Shown piece after piece: positions 16,786-27,100 of a DNA stretch of 64,000 bases. A program made the translations under genes and the position numbers. The notes beneath the pieces are model-generated. The model ran no database searches and had not been told where the DNA came from. It worked only from the letters and a program-made list of their open reading frames with translations. This DNA comes from Flavobacterium proteolyticum (GTDB lineage Bacteria > Bacteroidota > Bacteroidia > Flavobacteriales > Flavobacteriaceae): assembly GCF_015223105.1 (NCBI RefSeq), contig NZ_JADFTZ010000006.1:62001-126000 (forward strand), written 5' to 3'. How positions within the stretch are numbered: position 1 is the first letter of the stretch; each line of letters starts with the position of its first letter.

Positions 16786-18291
16786 ATGAGTAATTTAATT
16801 CAAAGACCACAACTAAAAGAAAAGTACGATAATTATATCAACGGAAAATGGACAGCGCCTTCAACAGGACAATATTTCGAAGTACTTTCACCAGTAGATG
16901 GTAAATTAATGGCAAAAGCAGCGCATTCGGCTAAAATGGATGTTGAAATGGCTGTAAATGCGGCTGACGAAGCATTCAAAACATTCAGTCAAACTTCGGC
17001 AACAGAAAGAAGTATTATGTTGAATAAAATCGCAGACAGAATTGAAGCTAATTTAGAATACATCGCTGCGGTTGAAACCTTAGACAATGGAAAAGCCATT
17101 CGCGAAACTATGGCGGCTGATATTCCTTTAGCAATTGACCACTTTAGATATTTTGCCAGTGTAATTCGCGCTGAAGAAGGTTCGATTACCGAATTAGATA
17201 AAGATACAGTTTCTATCATCGTACATGAGCCAATTGGTGTTGTTGCCCAAATTATTCCTTGGAACTTCCCAATTTTAATGGCCGTTTGGAAATTGGCACC
17301 AGCTTTAGCTGCAGGAAACTGTGTAGTGTTGAAACCTGCAGAAAGTACACCAATTTCAATTATGGTGTTAATGGAACTAATCGGAGATTTGATTCCAGCA
17401 GGAGTTGTTAATGTTATCAATGGTTTTGGAGCAGAGTTAGGAAGAACTTTGGTAACCAATCCAAAAGTATGTAAAGCAGCATTTACAGGTTCGACTGCTA
17501 CTGGTAGAATGGTAATGCAATATGCTACTGAAAATATTATTCCAGTTACGTTAGAATTAGGTGGAAAATCACCAAATATTTTCTTCCCTTCAGTTATGGA
17601 TGCCGATGATGAATTTTTAGATAAAGCTCTAGAAGGAGTGGCTCTTTTTGCCCTAAATCAAGGAGAAGTATGTACGTGTCCGTCAAGATTGTTAATTCAC
17701 GAATCGATTTATGATAAATTTATCGAAAGAGTTTTAGAAAGAGTAAAAGCTATCAAAATGGGAAATCCATTAGATCCAACAGTGATGATGGGAGCTCAAG
17801 CTTCGCAAATTCAAAAAGACAAAATTCTTTCGTACATTAAATTAGGTAAAGAAGAAGGTGCTGAATTGTTATGCGGTGGTGATGTGAATCATTTAGGTGG
17901 CGATTTAGAAGGCGGTTATTACATTCAACCTACGTTATTCAAAGGACACAACAAAATGCGTATTTTCCAAGAAGAGATTTTTGGACCTGTGTTAGCGGTT
18001 ACAACTTTTAAAACAACAGAAGAAGCTTTAGAAATTGCAAACGATACCATGTACGGATTAGGTGCAGGTGTTTGGACTCGTGATGCACATGAATTATATC
18101 AAGTTCCAAGAGCTATTCAAGCGGGACGTGTTTGGGTAAACCAATATCATGCTTATCCAGCTGGAGCGCCATTTGGAGGTTACAAACAATCAGGAATTGG
18201 TAGAGAAAACCACAAAATGATGTTAGACCATTACCGTCAAACTAAAAACATGTTGATTTCTTACAACAAAAACAAATTAGGATTCTTTTAG
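16786..18291 (+). CDS. NAD(P)-dependent aldehyde dehydrogenase (AldB/ExaC type)
   Basis: A 501-residue aldehyde dehydrogenase of normal length. Key residues are visible: Asn160 in IIPWNFP, general base Glu257 in LELGGKSPN, and nucleophile Cys296 in GEVCTCPSR. The CTCPSR form and the neighbouring DUF779 gene are typical of the AldB/ExaC group that oxidises acetaldehyde and related short aldehydes to acids. The longest frame starts at a TTG; the ATG used here gives [14 protein letters not shown], matching the family. Expression is likely controlled by the AraC-family regulator encoded downstream, through a 21-bp-spaced direct repeat in the promoter region. Confidence 0.93.
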   Translation: MSNLIQRPQLKEKYDNYINGKWTAPSTGQYFEVLSPVDGKLMAKAAHSAKMDVEMAVNAADEAFKTFSQTSATERSIMLNKIADRIEANLEYIAAVETLDNGKAIRETMAADIPLAIDHFRYFASVIRAEEGSITELDKDTVSIIVHEPIGVVAQIIPWNFPILMAVWKLAPALAAGNCVVLKPAESTPISIMVLMELIGDLIPAGVVNVINGFGAELGRTLVTNPKVCKAAFTGSTATGRMVMQYATENIIPVTLELGGKSPNIFFPSVMDADDEFLDKALEGVALFALNQGEVCTCPSRLLIHESIYDKFIERVLERVKAIKMGNPLDPTVMMGAQASQIQKDKILSYIKLGKEEGAELLCGGDVNHLGGDLEGGYYIQPTLFKGHNKMRIFQEEIFGPVLAVTTFKTTEEALEIANDTMYGLGAGVWTRDAHELYQVPRAIQAGRVWVNQYHAYPAGAPFGGYKQSGIGRENHKMMLDHYRQTKNMLISYNKNKLGFF

Positions 18292-18308
18292 TAGATAATT
18301 TTTAATTT

Positions 18309-18352
18309 AAAGTCGCGATTCATGATTGATGTTATTTTGAACTCGCGACTTT
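18309..18352 (+). terminator. hairpin between aldehyde dehydrogenase and DUF779 genes
   Basis: 10-base perfect stem (AAAGTCGCGA / TCGCGACTTT) with a 24-base loop, followed by a T-run. It may partly terminate transcription and so lower DUF779 expression relative to the dehydrogenase. Confidence 0.7.
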
Positions 18353-18367
18353 TTTTATTTGTAAACT

Positions 18368-18748
18368 ATGGAAAAAATAAAACGATTAGAAGCAACCGAA
18401 AAAGCAATAGAATTAATCAAAATGCTATCGGATAAGTTTGGTGATTTGATGTTTTACCAAGCGGGTGGTTGTTGCGAAGGAACGCAACCGCAATGTTTTG
18501 AAAAAGGTGGATTTTATTTGCGTTATGGCGATGTTTGTATCGGAACTATTCAAGGGTTTGAATTTTGGGTAGACAAAGATTTATTCGAATATTGGAAACA
18601 CGCTCATTTTACACTAGATGTAACCGATGGAATAGGAGCAGGCGGATTTTCATTAGAAACACCATACGGAAAAACATTCAAAGTAAATTACAGATTATTT
18701 ACCGAAGAAGAAGCTCAGAATTTGGAAGAAATTCGATTGAATGAGTAA
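18368..18748 (+). CDS. DUF779 family protein
   Basis: A 126-residue soluble protein with the DUF779 signature: an N-terminal helix, FYQAGGCCEG with a Cys pair, PQCF, and a later FWVDKDLFEYW. The family is repeatedly found beside AldB/ExaC-type aldehyde dehydrogenases and is annotated only as a domain of unknown function; the conserved cysteines suggest metal or thiol chemistry. It follows the aldehyde dehydrogenase on the same strand after a hairpin, and converges with the AraC-type gene. Confidence 0.9.
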   Translation: MEKIKRLEATEKAIELIKMLSDKFGDLMFYQAGGCCEGTQPQCFEKGGFYLRYGDVCIGTIQGFEFWVDKDLFEYWKHAHFTLDVTDGIGAGGFSLETPYGKTFKVNYRLFTEEEAQNLEEIRLNE

Positions 18749-18788
18749 TGCTATTCACTAATTACTTTTCACTAATCACTCTTTTACC
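18747..18788. repeat. 7-bp tandem array in the DUF779-AraC junction
   Basis: Units AATGCTA, TTCACTA, ATTACTT, TTCACTA, ATCACTC and TTTTACC in strict 7-base phase. The array fills the gap between two convergent genes and overlaps both ends slightly. Unlike the others, it is not upstream of a start codon. Confidence 0.72.
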
Positions 18789-19707
18789 CGTTGTAATTCA
18801 TCAACTGATATTGCTTTGGTGTAACGCCTTCGTATTTTTTGAACAATCTTATAAAGTAATTGCAATCTTCAAACCCGGTAGCATACGAAACTTCGTTGAC
18901 TTGAATGTTGGGATTGCTCAGTAGTTTTTTAGCGTATTTGATCTTTTCGTTTAATATGAATTCAATTGGGCTCATACCTAGTTCTCTTTTGAAATAACGA
19001 TAAAATGAAGTCGTACTCATACAGGCTTTATCGCTCAAATCTTTCAAATTAATTGTTTCTCGGATATTATTTTTGATATATTCAATCGCAGGTGTAATCG
19101 GGCTATTGCTATCGATGAATCTTTCGTTTTCAAAACGTTTGGTGGTTTGCGTTTGAATGATTCGGATAATCAATTCTTGAAGCGTTAAATCGGCAAGAGC
19201 GTCTTTGGTTAACGAATTGCCCATGCATTCTTTAATCAACTTGTTGATAGTTCCTGCTAATTCAACATTGTTATAAAAGAAATAATTTTCGTGGTCTAAT
19301 TTCCACAAATTACTTTTTCCTTCTTTCGGATATTTCTCATTTAAAAAATCTAAGGTATTCGTGATAATCTGATTATCGATTGCCAAAGCAATACACTGCG
19401 TAGGATTGTCTTTTGAAGCTTCGGGAAAATCGATTTTCATTTCGGCATTGGAAGGAACGATCACGGTTTCGCCAGGTAAATATTCAAAACTTGGGTCTTC
19501 AAATAAATGCATCACTTTTTTTCCACGCAACATACTCGTAACCACCAAATCATTAAACTTCAACGGAACCAAATCTGATTTTTGATAGGTTTCAAAAATA
19601 TTCAATTCGCAATGATCTAAAGAGAAAATGGTCCGATTTTCCACCAAAGTTTTTAACGACTTTTCGTGAGTTAAAGCAGGAGTAAAAAGTAACGCTTTGT
19701 TTGCCAT
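18784..19707 (-). CDS. AraC family transcriptional regulator
   Basis: A 307-residue regulator. The first 190 residues resemble the AraC_N (PF06719) effector domain (FSLDHCELNIFETYQ, LVPLKFNDLVV). The last 100 residues contain the two helix-turn-helix motifs of AraC/XylS proteins, with TSFYRYFKRELGMSPIEF and the terminal GFEDCNYFIRLFKKYEGVTPKQY. The gene converges on the aldehyde dehydrogenase-DUF779 pair. Regulators of this subtype often accompany aldehyde or alcohol dehydrogenases, so it probably senses an aldehyde-related signal and activates the dehydrogenase promoter, which contains a 21-bp direct repeat. Confidence 0.92.
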   Translation of the reverse strand: MANKALLFTPALTHEKSLKTLVENRTIFSLDHCELNIFETYQKSDLVPLKFNDLVVTSMLRGKKVMHLFEDPSFEYLPGETVIVPSNAEMKIDFPEASKDNPTQCIALAIDNQIITNTLDFLNEKYPKEGKSNLWKLDHENYFFYNNVELAGTINKLIKECMGNSLTKDALADLTLQELIIRIIQTQTTKRFENERFIDSNSPITPAIEYIKNNIRETINLKDLSDKACMSTTSFYRYFKRELGMSPIEFILNEKIKYAKKLLSNPNIQVNEVSYATGFEDCNYFIRLFKKYEGVTPKQYQLMNYNG

Positions 19708-19741
19708 TCTAAAATTTCAAATAGAAAAACTAAGATACAAA

Positions 19742-19767
19742 AAAAGCAACTACTAAGAGTTGCTTTT
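19742..19767 (-). terminator. intrinsic terminator after the lipoprotein peptidase gene
   Basis: 10-base stem (AAAAGCAACT / AGTTGCTTTT), 6-base loop, and a T7 tail on the minus strand, 3 bases beyond the stop codon. Confidence 0.85.
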
Positions 19768-19770
19768 GGT

Positions 19771-20784
19771 TTATTTTTTCAAAAACGATATTAATCCGTT
19801 AAAATAGGTCTTTTGATCATCGTAAAATGCCATATGACTTCCTTTTGGACAGAATAAATACGAGCCGTTTGGTAAGATTTTTGAAATTTCCTCCATGTGT
19901 TTTGGATCCATCGTATCGTGTTTTGCTCCGATGACTAGTGTTGGGATTTTTACGTTTTTCAAATCAGTTTTTCTATCCCATTTTTCTAATTTTCCTGAAA
20001 TTCCAAATTCACTCGGACCTTGCATGGTGACATAAAGCGACTGATTCATCTTGGCAAACGAACGATTTACCGGTTCTGGCCAATCTTTTGCAGGGAAACG
20101 AAGAATGTGTTTTTCATAGAAATTAGGAAGCAACAATTCCATATATCTTGGATTTGAAAAGTCGTTATTGGCTTCAATTTTCATCAATTCTGCCAAAACT
20201 TCTGGATTCATTTGTTTGCTTAAAACTTCATTGGCATATTTGTCATATTCAGGGCAACTTGCCATCATGTTTGAAATGATTAAGCCTTTCATGTTGTTTT
20301 GATATTTTAAACTGTATTCCATTGCTAAAATACCGCCCCACGAATGTCCTAACAAGTAGAAATTGGTGTTGTCTAAGTTTAATGCTTTACGAACTTGTTC
20401 CACTTCTTCCACGTATCTAGGTAAATCCCACATTGAAGTATCGTTTGGATTATCAGCATTTCCACAACCTAATTGGTCGTAATAAATGAACTCGATACCT
20501 TCAGCTGGTAAGAAATTTTCAAAACATTCAAAATATTCGTGCGTAGCACCTGGACCACCATTTAAAAGCAATACTTTAATTTTTGGATTGTTTCCAATGC
20601 GTTTTGTCCAAACATTAAAAGTGCCTTTTGGAGTTGTAATGGGAATAACTTTTACACCACCATTTTGAATACTATCAGCAGATTGTGCAAAATACTCGTT
20701 TTGAGTGGTTACGGTTTCTTGTTTACAGCTTGTGAATAAAGCTATGGTGAAGAGTAGGAGTGTGGTTTGGAATAGGTTTTTCAT
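19771..20784 (-). CDS. proline iminopeptidase-family lipoprotein (S33)
   Basis: A 337-residue alpha/beta hydrolase. The N-terminus is a lipoprotein signal with lipobox ending at Cys20 (LFTSC), so it should be membrane-anchored in the envelope. Family signatures: oxyanion motif GGPGATHEYF, DQLGCGNAD, nucleophile elbow GHSWGG (Ser148), then Asp290 and His317 to complete the triad. S33 peptidases of this type remove N-terminal proline or act as tricorn-like amino-peptidases. It probably takes part in peptide scavenging. It is transcribed after an unknown secreted protein gene (24-base gap). Confidence 0.88.
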   Translation of the reverse strand: MKNLFQTTLLLFTIALFTSCKQETVTTQNEYFAQSADSIQNGGVKVIPITTPKGTFNVWTKRIGNNPKIKVLLLNGGPGATHEYFECFENFLPAEGIEFIYYDQLGCGNADNPNDTSMWDLPRYVEEVEQVRKALNLDNTNFYLLGHSWGGILAMEYSLKYQNNMKGLIISNMMASCPEYDKYANEVLSKQMNPEVLAELMKIEANNDFSNPRYMELLLPNFYEKHILRFPAKDWPEPVNRSFAKMNQSLYVTMQGPSEFGISGKLEKWDRKTDLKNVKIPTLVIGAKHDTMDPKHMEEISKILPNGSYLFCPKGSHMAFYDDQKTYFNGLISFLKK

Positions 20785-20808
20785 AGAGTTTTAATTAAGA
20801 AAATTAAT

Positions 20809-21729
20809 TTATTTTATAGAAATTACACTAGTTAATTTTTTAAATTCTATAATGTTTTCTTCAAAATGAGATTTGGCGCTTCCATAAATGAGAATTGCTT
20901 TGTCATTTTTTACTAAAACGGTAATTAACATGAGTTTTATTTCTGATTTATGGTCGAAATAATACTCAACTTCCACTGCATTATAACCATTAATACTTTT
21001 TTTGGATAAATTTTTAGTTTCTTTTTTAATAAGTCCTTGTCTAATTAGGCCATTAACAAGTTCTTCGACAAGTTCTTCTTTTGTCATACTCTTATCAAAA
21101 GGAACAGAAGTAATCATCATCATAGGTTCATCTACATATGAATCTTTAATTATTCCATTTTCTGAAAAAATAAACATATTTGCAGTAGCTTTTGCAAATT
21201 TATATTTTGATTCATTCTTTCCAATTTTAAAAACACTTGCTGAAAAAGGATCAATTACTAATGTTTTATCATATTTTATTTTTAGAAATGCTGCTTTTAT
21301 GTCTTTAAATAATTCAGTTCTTAAATTACTTGGATATACACCCATTACCATTGCAGTAAAAGTAGAGTCACCAAAAACAACTTGAAGGCTCTCATTACTA
21401 TCAGCTCCTTTTATGTGTGAAAATTTAGCTTTATAACCATCAATTTCTAATTCTTCAAATTCTAAAACTTTTATTCCTCTTTTTTCAAATTCAGCTCTCG
21501 TATAAGTTGCGGTATTTGAATCAAAATTACCGCCCACTAAATCCATCACTTGTATTAGAGCTGTTTCGTTTTTTTCTAAACCAACAATATTTTTAGCTTC
21601 TTTAAAACCTTTTGGTGGAATTATATAGAGTTTTGTTCCTTTGACATTTATATAACCACTATTTGTTTGAGTATTTTGTCCAAATAAGTTTATTGATATT
21701 AATAAAAAAAGAATAAGTTTAGCTTTCAT
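20809..21729 (-). CDS. secreted protein of unknown function, possible two-domain DcrB/PsbP-like fold
   Basis: I do not recognise this 306-residue protein. It has a signal peptide (about 1-17, ending LFGQ). Two regions look like repeats of one another: each begins with a phrase such as YIIPPKGF or SKYKFA, carries a hydrophobic strand pattern, then an amphipathic helix (RTELFKDIKAAFLKI; EENIIEFKKLTSVISI). That pattern recalls Mog1p/PsbP/DcrB-like domains, but this is only inference from strand and helix order. It sits between the bestrophin and S33 peptidase genes on the same strand and may be co-transcribed with either. Confidence 0.7.
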   Translation of the reverse strand: MKAKLILFLLISINLFGQNTQTNSGYINVKGTKLYIIPPKGFKEAKNIVGLEKNETALIQVMDLVGGNFDSNTATYTRAEFEKRGIKVLEFEELEIDGYKAKFSHIKGADSNESLQVVFGDSTFTAMVMGVYPSNLRTELFKDIKAAFLKIKYDKTLVIDPFSASVFKIGKNESKYKFAKATANMFIFSENGIIKDSYVDEPMMMITSVPFDKSMTKEELVEELVNGLIRQGLIKKETKNLSKKSINGYNAVEVEYYFDHKSEIKLMLITVLVKNDKAILIYGSAKSHFEENIIEFKKLTSVISIK

Positions 21730-21755
21730 GTTTTATTTATTTTTGAATTTTTAGA

Positions 21756-22619
21756 TTACAAAATCTCTTCCACGTGTTTCTTAATATTTGAAGCTATTTT
21801 CGTCATCGGTAAATCGTTGGCGTCGTTGCCAAATGGGTCTTCAATTTCTTCGGCGATTAATTCTAAACTCGCTAAAACATAAAAGATGAAAATCACTACA
21901 GGAATTACATAGTAACCCAAACTAAATACGAAGCCGAAAGGTAAGGTCATCACAAAAAAGAAGATGAATTTTTTGATGAACGAACTGTAAGAGTAGGGAA
22001 TAGGTGTGTTTTTAATACGTTCGCAAGCGCCACAAATATCGGTAAACGATTGTAATTCGGAATTGATGATGTAAAATTGGTCACCCGTAATTTTTCCTGA
22101 TTTGTACAAATCATTCGCTTTTTGAAACAACATTTTTGCCACTTGATTCGGGCGATGTTTGTGGTGATCCATTTCTAAATCCAAACCTTCAAACAACATT
22201 TTACTTACTTCTTCATTCAATAAATGTTTGGAAAGCACCGAAGCATAAGCCGGAATCACTTTTCTGTAGAAATTTCTATCATTCTCATCAGACAAATAAG
22301 CGGAAAGTTTTATGGCTAAATTTCGACTATTGTTCACTAAAGCACCCCATTGTTTTCGACCTTCCCACCAACGGTCGTAAGCCGTATTGGTTCTGTATGC
22401 CAATAATAACGACAATACAAAACCAACAGTGGTGTGCATTACATTTAGATTCTTTACATGACTGGTTTCAGAAAGTTTCCAATATTCCAATTCCAAATAG
22501 GCGATTCCGTAAGCATAAAATCCAATGAAAATCATCATCGGAATCAGTTGACGAAAGGTATCCGATTCGTGAAAACGAAAAATAAAAGTAATCCAGTCTT
22601 TTGGGTTGTATTGAACCAT
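21756..22619 (-). CDS. bestrophin family ion channel
   Basis: A 287-residue membrane protein of the bestrophin/UPF0187 family. Signatures include FRQLIPMM near residue 23, YDRWWEGRKQWGALVNNSRN near 80, and a Pro-rich neck-like segment (IPYSYSSFIKKFIF). Four main hydrophobic helices are visible. Bacterial homologues form pentameric channels selective for cations or anions. The spacer upstream of the ATG is entirely made of 8-bp periodic DNA. It follows tolC on the same strand, but the repeat-filled gap makes co-transcription uncertain. Confidence 0.92.
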   Translation of the reverse strand: MVQYNPKDWITFIFRFHESDTFRQLIPMMIFIGFYAYGIAYLELEYWKLSETSHVKNLNVMHTTVGFVLSLLLAYRTNTAYDRWWEGRKQWGALVNNSRNLAIKLSAYLSDENDRNFYRKVIPAYASVLSKHLLNEEVSKMLFEGLDLEMDHHKHRPNQVAKMLFQKANDLYKSGKITGDQFYIINSELQSFTDICGACERIKNTPIPYSYSSFIKKFIFFFVMTLPFGFVFSLGYYVIPVVIFIFYVLASLELIAEEIEDPFGNDANDLPMTKIASNIKKHVEEIL

Positions 22620-22724
22620 TTATTAATGTTTAAATGTTGAATTGTTTAGTTGTTGAATTGTGGGTTTTGATAATACAATTTTTCGATTTCACAGTTTCAC
22701 AATTAAACGCTTTAACAAATCTAA
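22620..22724 (-). repeat. 8-bp periodic spacer upstream of the bestrophin gene
   Basis: The complete tolC-bestrophin gap keeps an 8-base phase over 13 units. Read towards bestrophin, early units start with GT or GA (GTTAAAGC, GTTTAATT, GTGAAACT, GTGAAATC) and later ones with CA (CAATTCAA, CAACTAAA, CAATTCAA, CATTTAAA, CATTAATA). The last unit ends one base before the ATG. Confidence 0.78.
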
Positions 22725-22729
22725 TTATA

Positions 22730-24034
22730 TTAATTCAATTTTAAAGTACCGGCTAATTCTTTTAAGTTAATTTCTGAAAGCTTGGTTACATATTGCGCAT
22801 TCGAATAACGAACTGATGCTTCAACAAAGTTTTGCTGAGCGGTTCTAAATTCGATAGTAGTTATGGTTCCAATTTTGAATTTTGCTAAAGTGATATCCAA
22901 ATTTTGCTTGGCGATTTCTAAGTTTTTTTCTTCCACTTTTACCAACTCTAAATTAGTTTGATAACTCGCATACAACGAAGCCAATTGTGATGTTAATGAC
23001 AATTTTTGTTGTTCTAAAAGTAAACCTGCATTCTCAACTTGATATTTCGCTACTTTTTCGTTTCTGTTTTGAAGAAAACCATTAAAAATAGGCACAGTAG
23101 CCGTTACTCCATACACAAAACCTTGTCCAGAGGATTGTGTGATGAATCCCAAAGAAGCTTCTGAACGTGTGAAATTATAACCTGAAGTAATTCTAACCGT
23201 TGGATAACGATTGCCTTTGACTTGTTTTAAATTCAAATCGGCTACTTTTTTAGATAGAATTTGCGCTTGCAATTGCGGATTTTGTTTTTCGGCTGTTGCT
23301 TTTAATTCGTTGAAATCTAAATTTTGTTCAAATGTAACTTCGTTAGCGACTTTAAAATCGGTTTGAATATCGCGAACTAATAATTCGTTCAATCTGATTT
23401 TACTGATTTTGATGAGTTCTTTTTGTCTTAATTGTAAACTTAAATCGCTGTTCAAATCTACTTGTGCATTCAAAACTTCTAATTTTGAAGCTTTTCCAAT
23501 GCTAAAACGATTTTGAGCGGTTGTTAAGCGTTGGTTTGAAATTACAATTGCCGTATCAATCGAAGCTAAGACTTGCTGTTGTTGCACCAAATCGAAATAC
23601 GTAGTGTAAACATCGCTAATTCTGGTTAAAATGGCGGTTTGTAATTCGGCTTTTCCTTGTTGTTCTAAAATATTTAATTGCTCTTTTCGGGCAAACATAC
23701 TTAAACCATCGAAAATTGTCCAATCTAATCCAATGCCATAAGTTAAATTCATGTTTTTGGCATTGTCTAATTCTCGTTCTGTGCCGTCTGCTTGGGTTTG
23801 TTTGGTGTCTAATTGACTATTATTGTTTGTAAAATTCGCATTCAACGAAGGCAACATTCCAGCATTAGCTAAATTGTTATTGGTAGCATCAATTTTGGAA
23901 TTATTTTTTGCGATTTTAATATCGTAATTGTTTTCCAAGGCAATTTTTACGGCATCTTCAAGTGAAAGCAATTCTTGTGCTTGCGCTGAAAATCCAAGTA
24001 AAAAAATGAATATATAAGTATATAAATTTCGCAT
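22730..24034 (-). CDS. TolC-family outer membrane efflux protein
   Basis: A 434-residue exported protein with a signal peptide (1-19, ending SAQAQ) and the duplicated OEP architecture: two long coiled-coil repeats, each preceded by strand regions such as NLTYGIGLDWTIFDG and GFVYGVTATVPIFNGF. It forms the outer-membrane exit duct for the RND pump encoded immediately upstream. It is last of three genes on the minus strand (adaptor, permease, TolC), the usual order. A 14-base inverted repeat lies in the 123-base spacer before it, so it might also be separately controlled. Confidence 0.93.
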   Translation of the reverse strand: MRNLYTYIFIFLLGFSAQAQELLSLEDAVKIALENNYDIKIAKNNSKIDATNNNLANAGMLPSLNANFTNNNSQLDTKQTQADGTERELDNAKNMNLTYGIGLDWTIFDGLSMFARKEQLNILEQQGKAELQTAILTRISDVYTTYFDLVQQQQVLASIDTAIVISNQRLTTAQNRFSIGKASKLEVLNAQVDLNSDLSLQLRQKELIKISKIRLNELLVRDIQTDFKVANEVTFEQNLDFNELKATAEKQNPQLQAQILSKKVADLNLKQVKGNRYPTVRITSGYNFTRSEASLGFITQSSGQGFVYGVTATVPIFNGFLQNRNEKVAKYQVENAGLLLEQQKLSLTSQLASLYASYQTNLELVKVEEKNLEIAKQNLDITLAKFKIGTITTIEFRTAQQNFVEASVRYSNAQYVTKLSEINLKELAGTLKLN

Positions 24035-24051
24035 AGTGTTTTTATATTTTC

Positions 24052-24152
24052 ACCGCAGATTCGCAGAATTTTTTGTTTTTAAGTGTTTTTTTATTGAATA
24101 CTTGTAGGATTATATTGATTCCAATTATTCTTTTAATTTGCGAATCTGCGGT
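24052..24152. repeat. 14-base inverted repeat spanning the permease-tolC spacer
   Basis: Perfect arms ACCGCAGATTCGCA and TGCGAATCTGCGGT about 73 bases apart. Each arm also contains an internal near-repeat (CGCAGATT / CGCAGAATT). It resembles the CCGCAGATT-type dispersed repeats of Bacteroidota spacers. The distance is long for a terminator. Confidence 0.65.
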
Positions 24153-24157
24153 TTATT

Positions 24158-27100
24158 TTATTTTTCTAAAGCGTCTAAATTATCAAATTCTGGTCGGTGT
24201 TTTTTGGCTCTTGACCACATTAAATAGATGGCTGGAATTACGAATAAGGTTAAGATTAACGAGAACATCGTTCCACCTACAATAACAACTCCCATTCCCA
24301 TTCTACTTGCCGAAGCAGCTCCAAGTGACAAAGCAATTGGTAAAGCTCCTAAAGCAATGGCTAAACTAGTCATTAAAATAGGTCGTAAACGAGCTTCCGA
24401 AGCTTCTAAAATGGCATCGTATTTTGATTTTCCTTGTTCGCGAAGTTGGTTGGCAAATTCGACTATCAGAATTCCGTTTTTGGTAACGAGCCCAATCAGC
24501 ATGACGGTTCCAATTTGACTAAAAATATTCCAAGTTTGTCCGAATAGCCATAGTGAGAATAACGCTCCAGCTACTGCCATTGGTACAGTTAAGATAATGA
24601 TGAAAGGGTCAATGAAACTTTCAAACTGAGCGGCTAAAATCAAATAGATTAATAATAACGCCAATCCAAAAGCGAAAGAAGTATTCGAACTACTTTCTAC
24701 GAAGTCACGAGATTCTCCACCTAAATCAGTTGTAAAAGTATCATCTAACACTTTTTCTTTGATTTCGTCCATCGCATTAATACCATCAATCATACTTTTT
24801 CCAGGTGCTAAACCAGCAGAAACGGTTGCCGACATGTAGCGATTGTTATGGAATAATTGCGGTGGATTACTTTGTTCTTCCACCTCAACTACGTTATCTA
24901 ATTGAATTAATTCGCCCGCTTTGTTTTTTACAAACATCGAAGTCAAATCTAATGGAGCATCGCGGTCTTTTTCATCAAATTGACCAATGACTTGATATTG
25001 TTTCCCATTTTGCATGAAATAACCAAAACGTTGTCCGCTTAACGATAATTGCAAGGTTTGCGCCACATCTAAAACCGAAATTCCTAAACTTTCCGCTTTT
25101 TCACGATTAATCGTTACGTTGATTTCAGGTTTATTAAATTTCAAATTCACGTCTACATTAGAGAAAGTTTCGTTTTTACTCGCTTCTTCCATGAATTGCG
25201 GAATCTTTTCTCTTAATTTTTCAAAATTTGGAGCTTGAATGATGTATTGAATTGGCAAACCACCTCGTCGGTTCACAGAAATCGTTGGTTGTTCGGAAAC
25301 ATTTACTTTCGCTTGCGGATATTTTTTTGTCCATTTGTTCAAATCATCTACAATTTCTTTTTGTGATTTTTCTCGTTCACTTGGGTCAACCAAAGCTAAA
25401 CGAACTCTTCCCGCATTTACAGAAGAAGATAAAAAACCTGGTGAAGTGATTACCAATGCCACTTTTTTCTCTGGAATCGAATCGTTGATTAATTTAGATA
25501 AATCATCCATAAAACGATCCGTGTATTCGTAAGTAGAACCTTCGGGAGTAGTTACACTGACAATTCCTAAACTTCTATCATCGTATGGAGCCGTTTCTTT
25601 TGGAAGAATTGCAAAGAATAATATAATCAATCCAATACAAACTCCGATAATTGGGAAACTCAACCATTTTCTCTCTAAGAATTTGGTTAAAGAATTCGCA
25701 TATCCAGTGTTTAAACTTACGAAGAATGGTTCTGTAGCTTCATAGAATTTGGTTTTCTTTTGTTCGCCACCTTTCATTAAATACGCATTCAACATTGGCG
25801 TTAAAGTCAACGATACAAAGGCGGAAATTAATACCGCAGCACCTATGACTACACCAAACTCTCGGAACAATCGTCCTACGAAACCTTCTAAGAAAATAAT
25901 TGGTAAGAAAACGGCAGCTAATGTTACCGAAATCGAAATTACTGCAAAGAAAATCTCATTTGAACCTTTGATAGCCGCTTCGATAGGCGACATACCTTCT
26001 TCAACTTTTTTGAAAATGTTTTCGGTTACTACAATTCCGTCATCTACTACTAATCCTGTAGCTAAAACGATAGCTAATAAAGTTAATACGTTGATGGAAA
26101 AGCCACACAAGTACATGATGAAAAATGTAGCAATCAACGAAACTGGAATATCGATTAAAGGTCTAAATGCGATAGACCAATCTCTAAAGAATAAAAAGAT
26201 AATGATGATTACCAAAACTACTGAAATCGCTAATGTTTCGGCAACTTCAACTACTGATTTTTTAATAAAAATAGTATTATCTAAAGCAATATCTAGTTTG
26301 ATATCACTTGGTAAATCTTTCTTTAATTTGTCAACTTCTGCATAAAATTGTTCAGCAATTTCTAAGTAATTCGTTCCAGGTTGCGGAATAATTGCCACAG
26401 CCACCATTGGATTTCCTGATTCGGTAAACTTGGTTTCTAAATTTTCGGAAGCTAAAACTGCATAGCCAATATCGCTTAAACGAACGGTTTTATTCGCATC
26501 AGCTACAATGATAATATCGTTGAATTCTTTTTCGGTGGATAAATTTCCAAGCGTTTTTACCATTAATTCGGTATTAGCACCTGTTAATTTTCCCGATGGC
26601 AATTCTACATTTTGTTTGTCCAAAGCATTTCGAACATCGGCAACTGTAATTCCGTAAGCATTCAATTTGATAGGATCCATCCAAATGCGCATCGAATAAC
26701 GTTTTTGTCCCCAAATCTGTACGCTACTCACACCAGGAATCGTTTGAATTCTCTCAGAGATTACGTTTTCAGCATAATCACTCAACTCCAAAGCATTTCT
26801 AGTTTGACTCTGAACGGTCATCGAAATAATGGCATCTGAATCGGCATCTGCTTTTGAAACAACTGGTGGAGCATCGATATCTTGCGGTAAACTTCTAACG
26901 GCTTGCGAAACTTTATCACGCACATCGTTAGCAGCTTCTTCTAGGTTTTTCTCTAATTTGAATTCGACTGTAATATTACTCGAACCTTGATTACTTGAAG
27001 ACGTAATGTTTCGAATACCATCAATCGAATTAATAGCTTTTTCAAGTGGTTCTGTAATTTGCGATTCGATAATATCGGCATTAGCACCTGTGTAATTCGT

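Noticed and set aside
16989..17459. 156-codon frame antisense to the aldehyde dehydrogenase
   Set aside because: Mirror of a strongly conserved coding region, no recognisable domain.
22136..22528. 130-codon frame antisense to bestrophin
   Set aside because: Coding signal and conservation are on the other strand.
25749..26345. 198-codon open frame antisense to the RND permease
   Set aside because: Low-complexity Thr/Ile/Lys composition expected opposite a conserved membrane gene; no motif or start signal.
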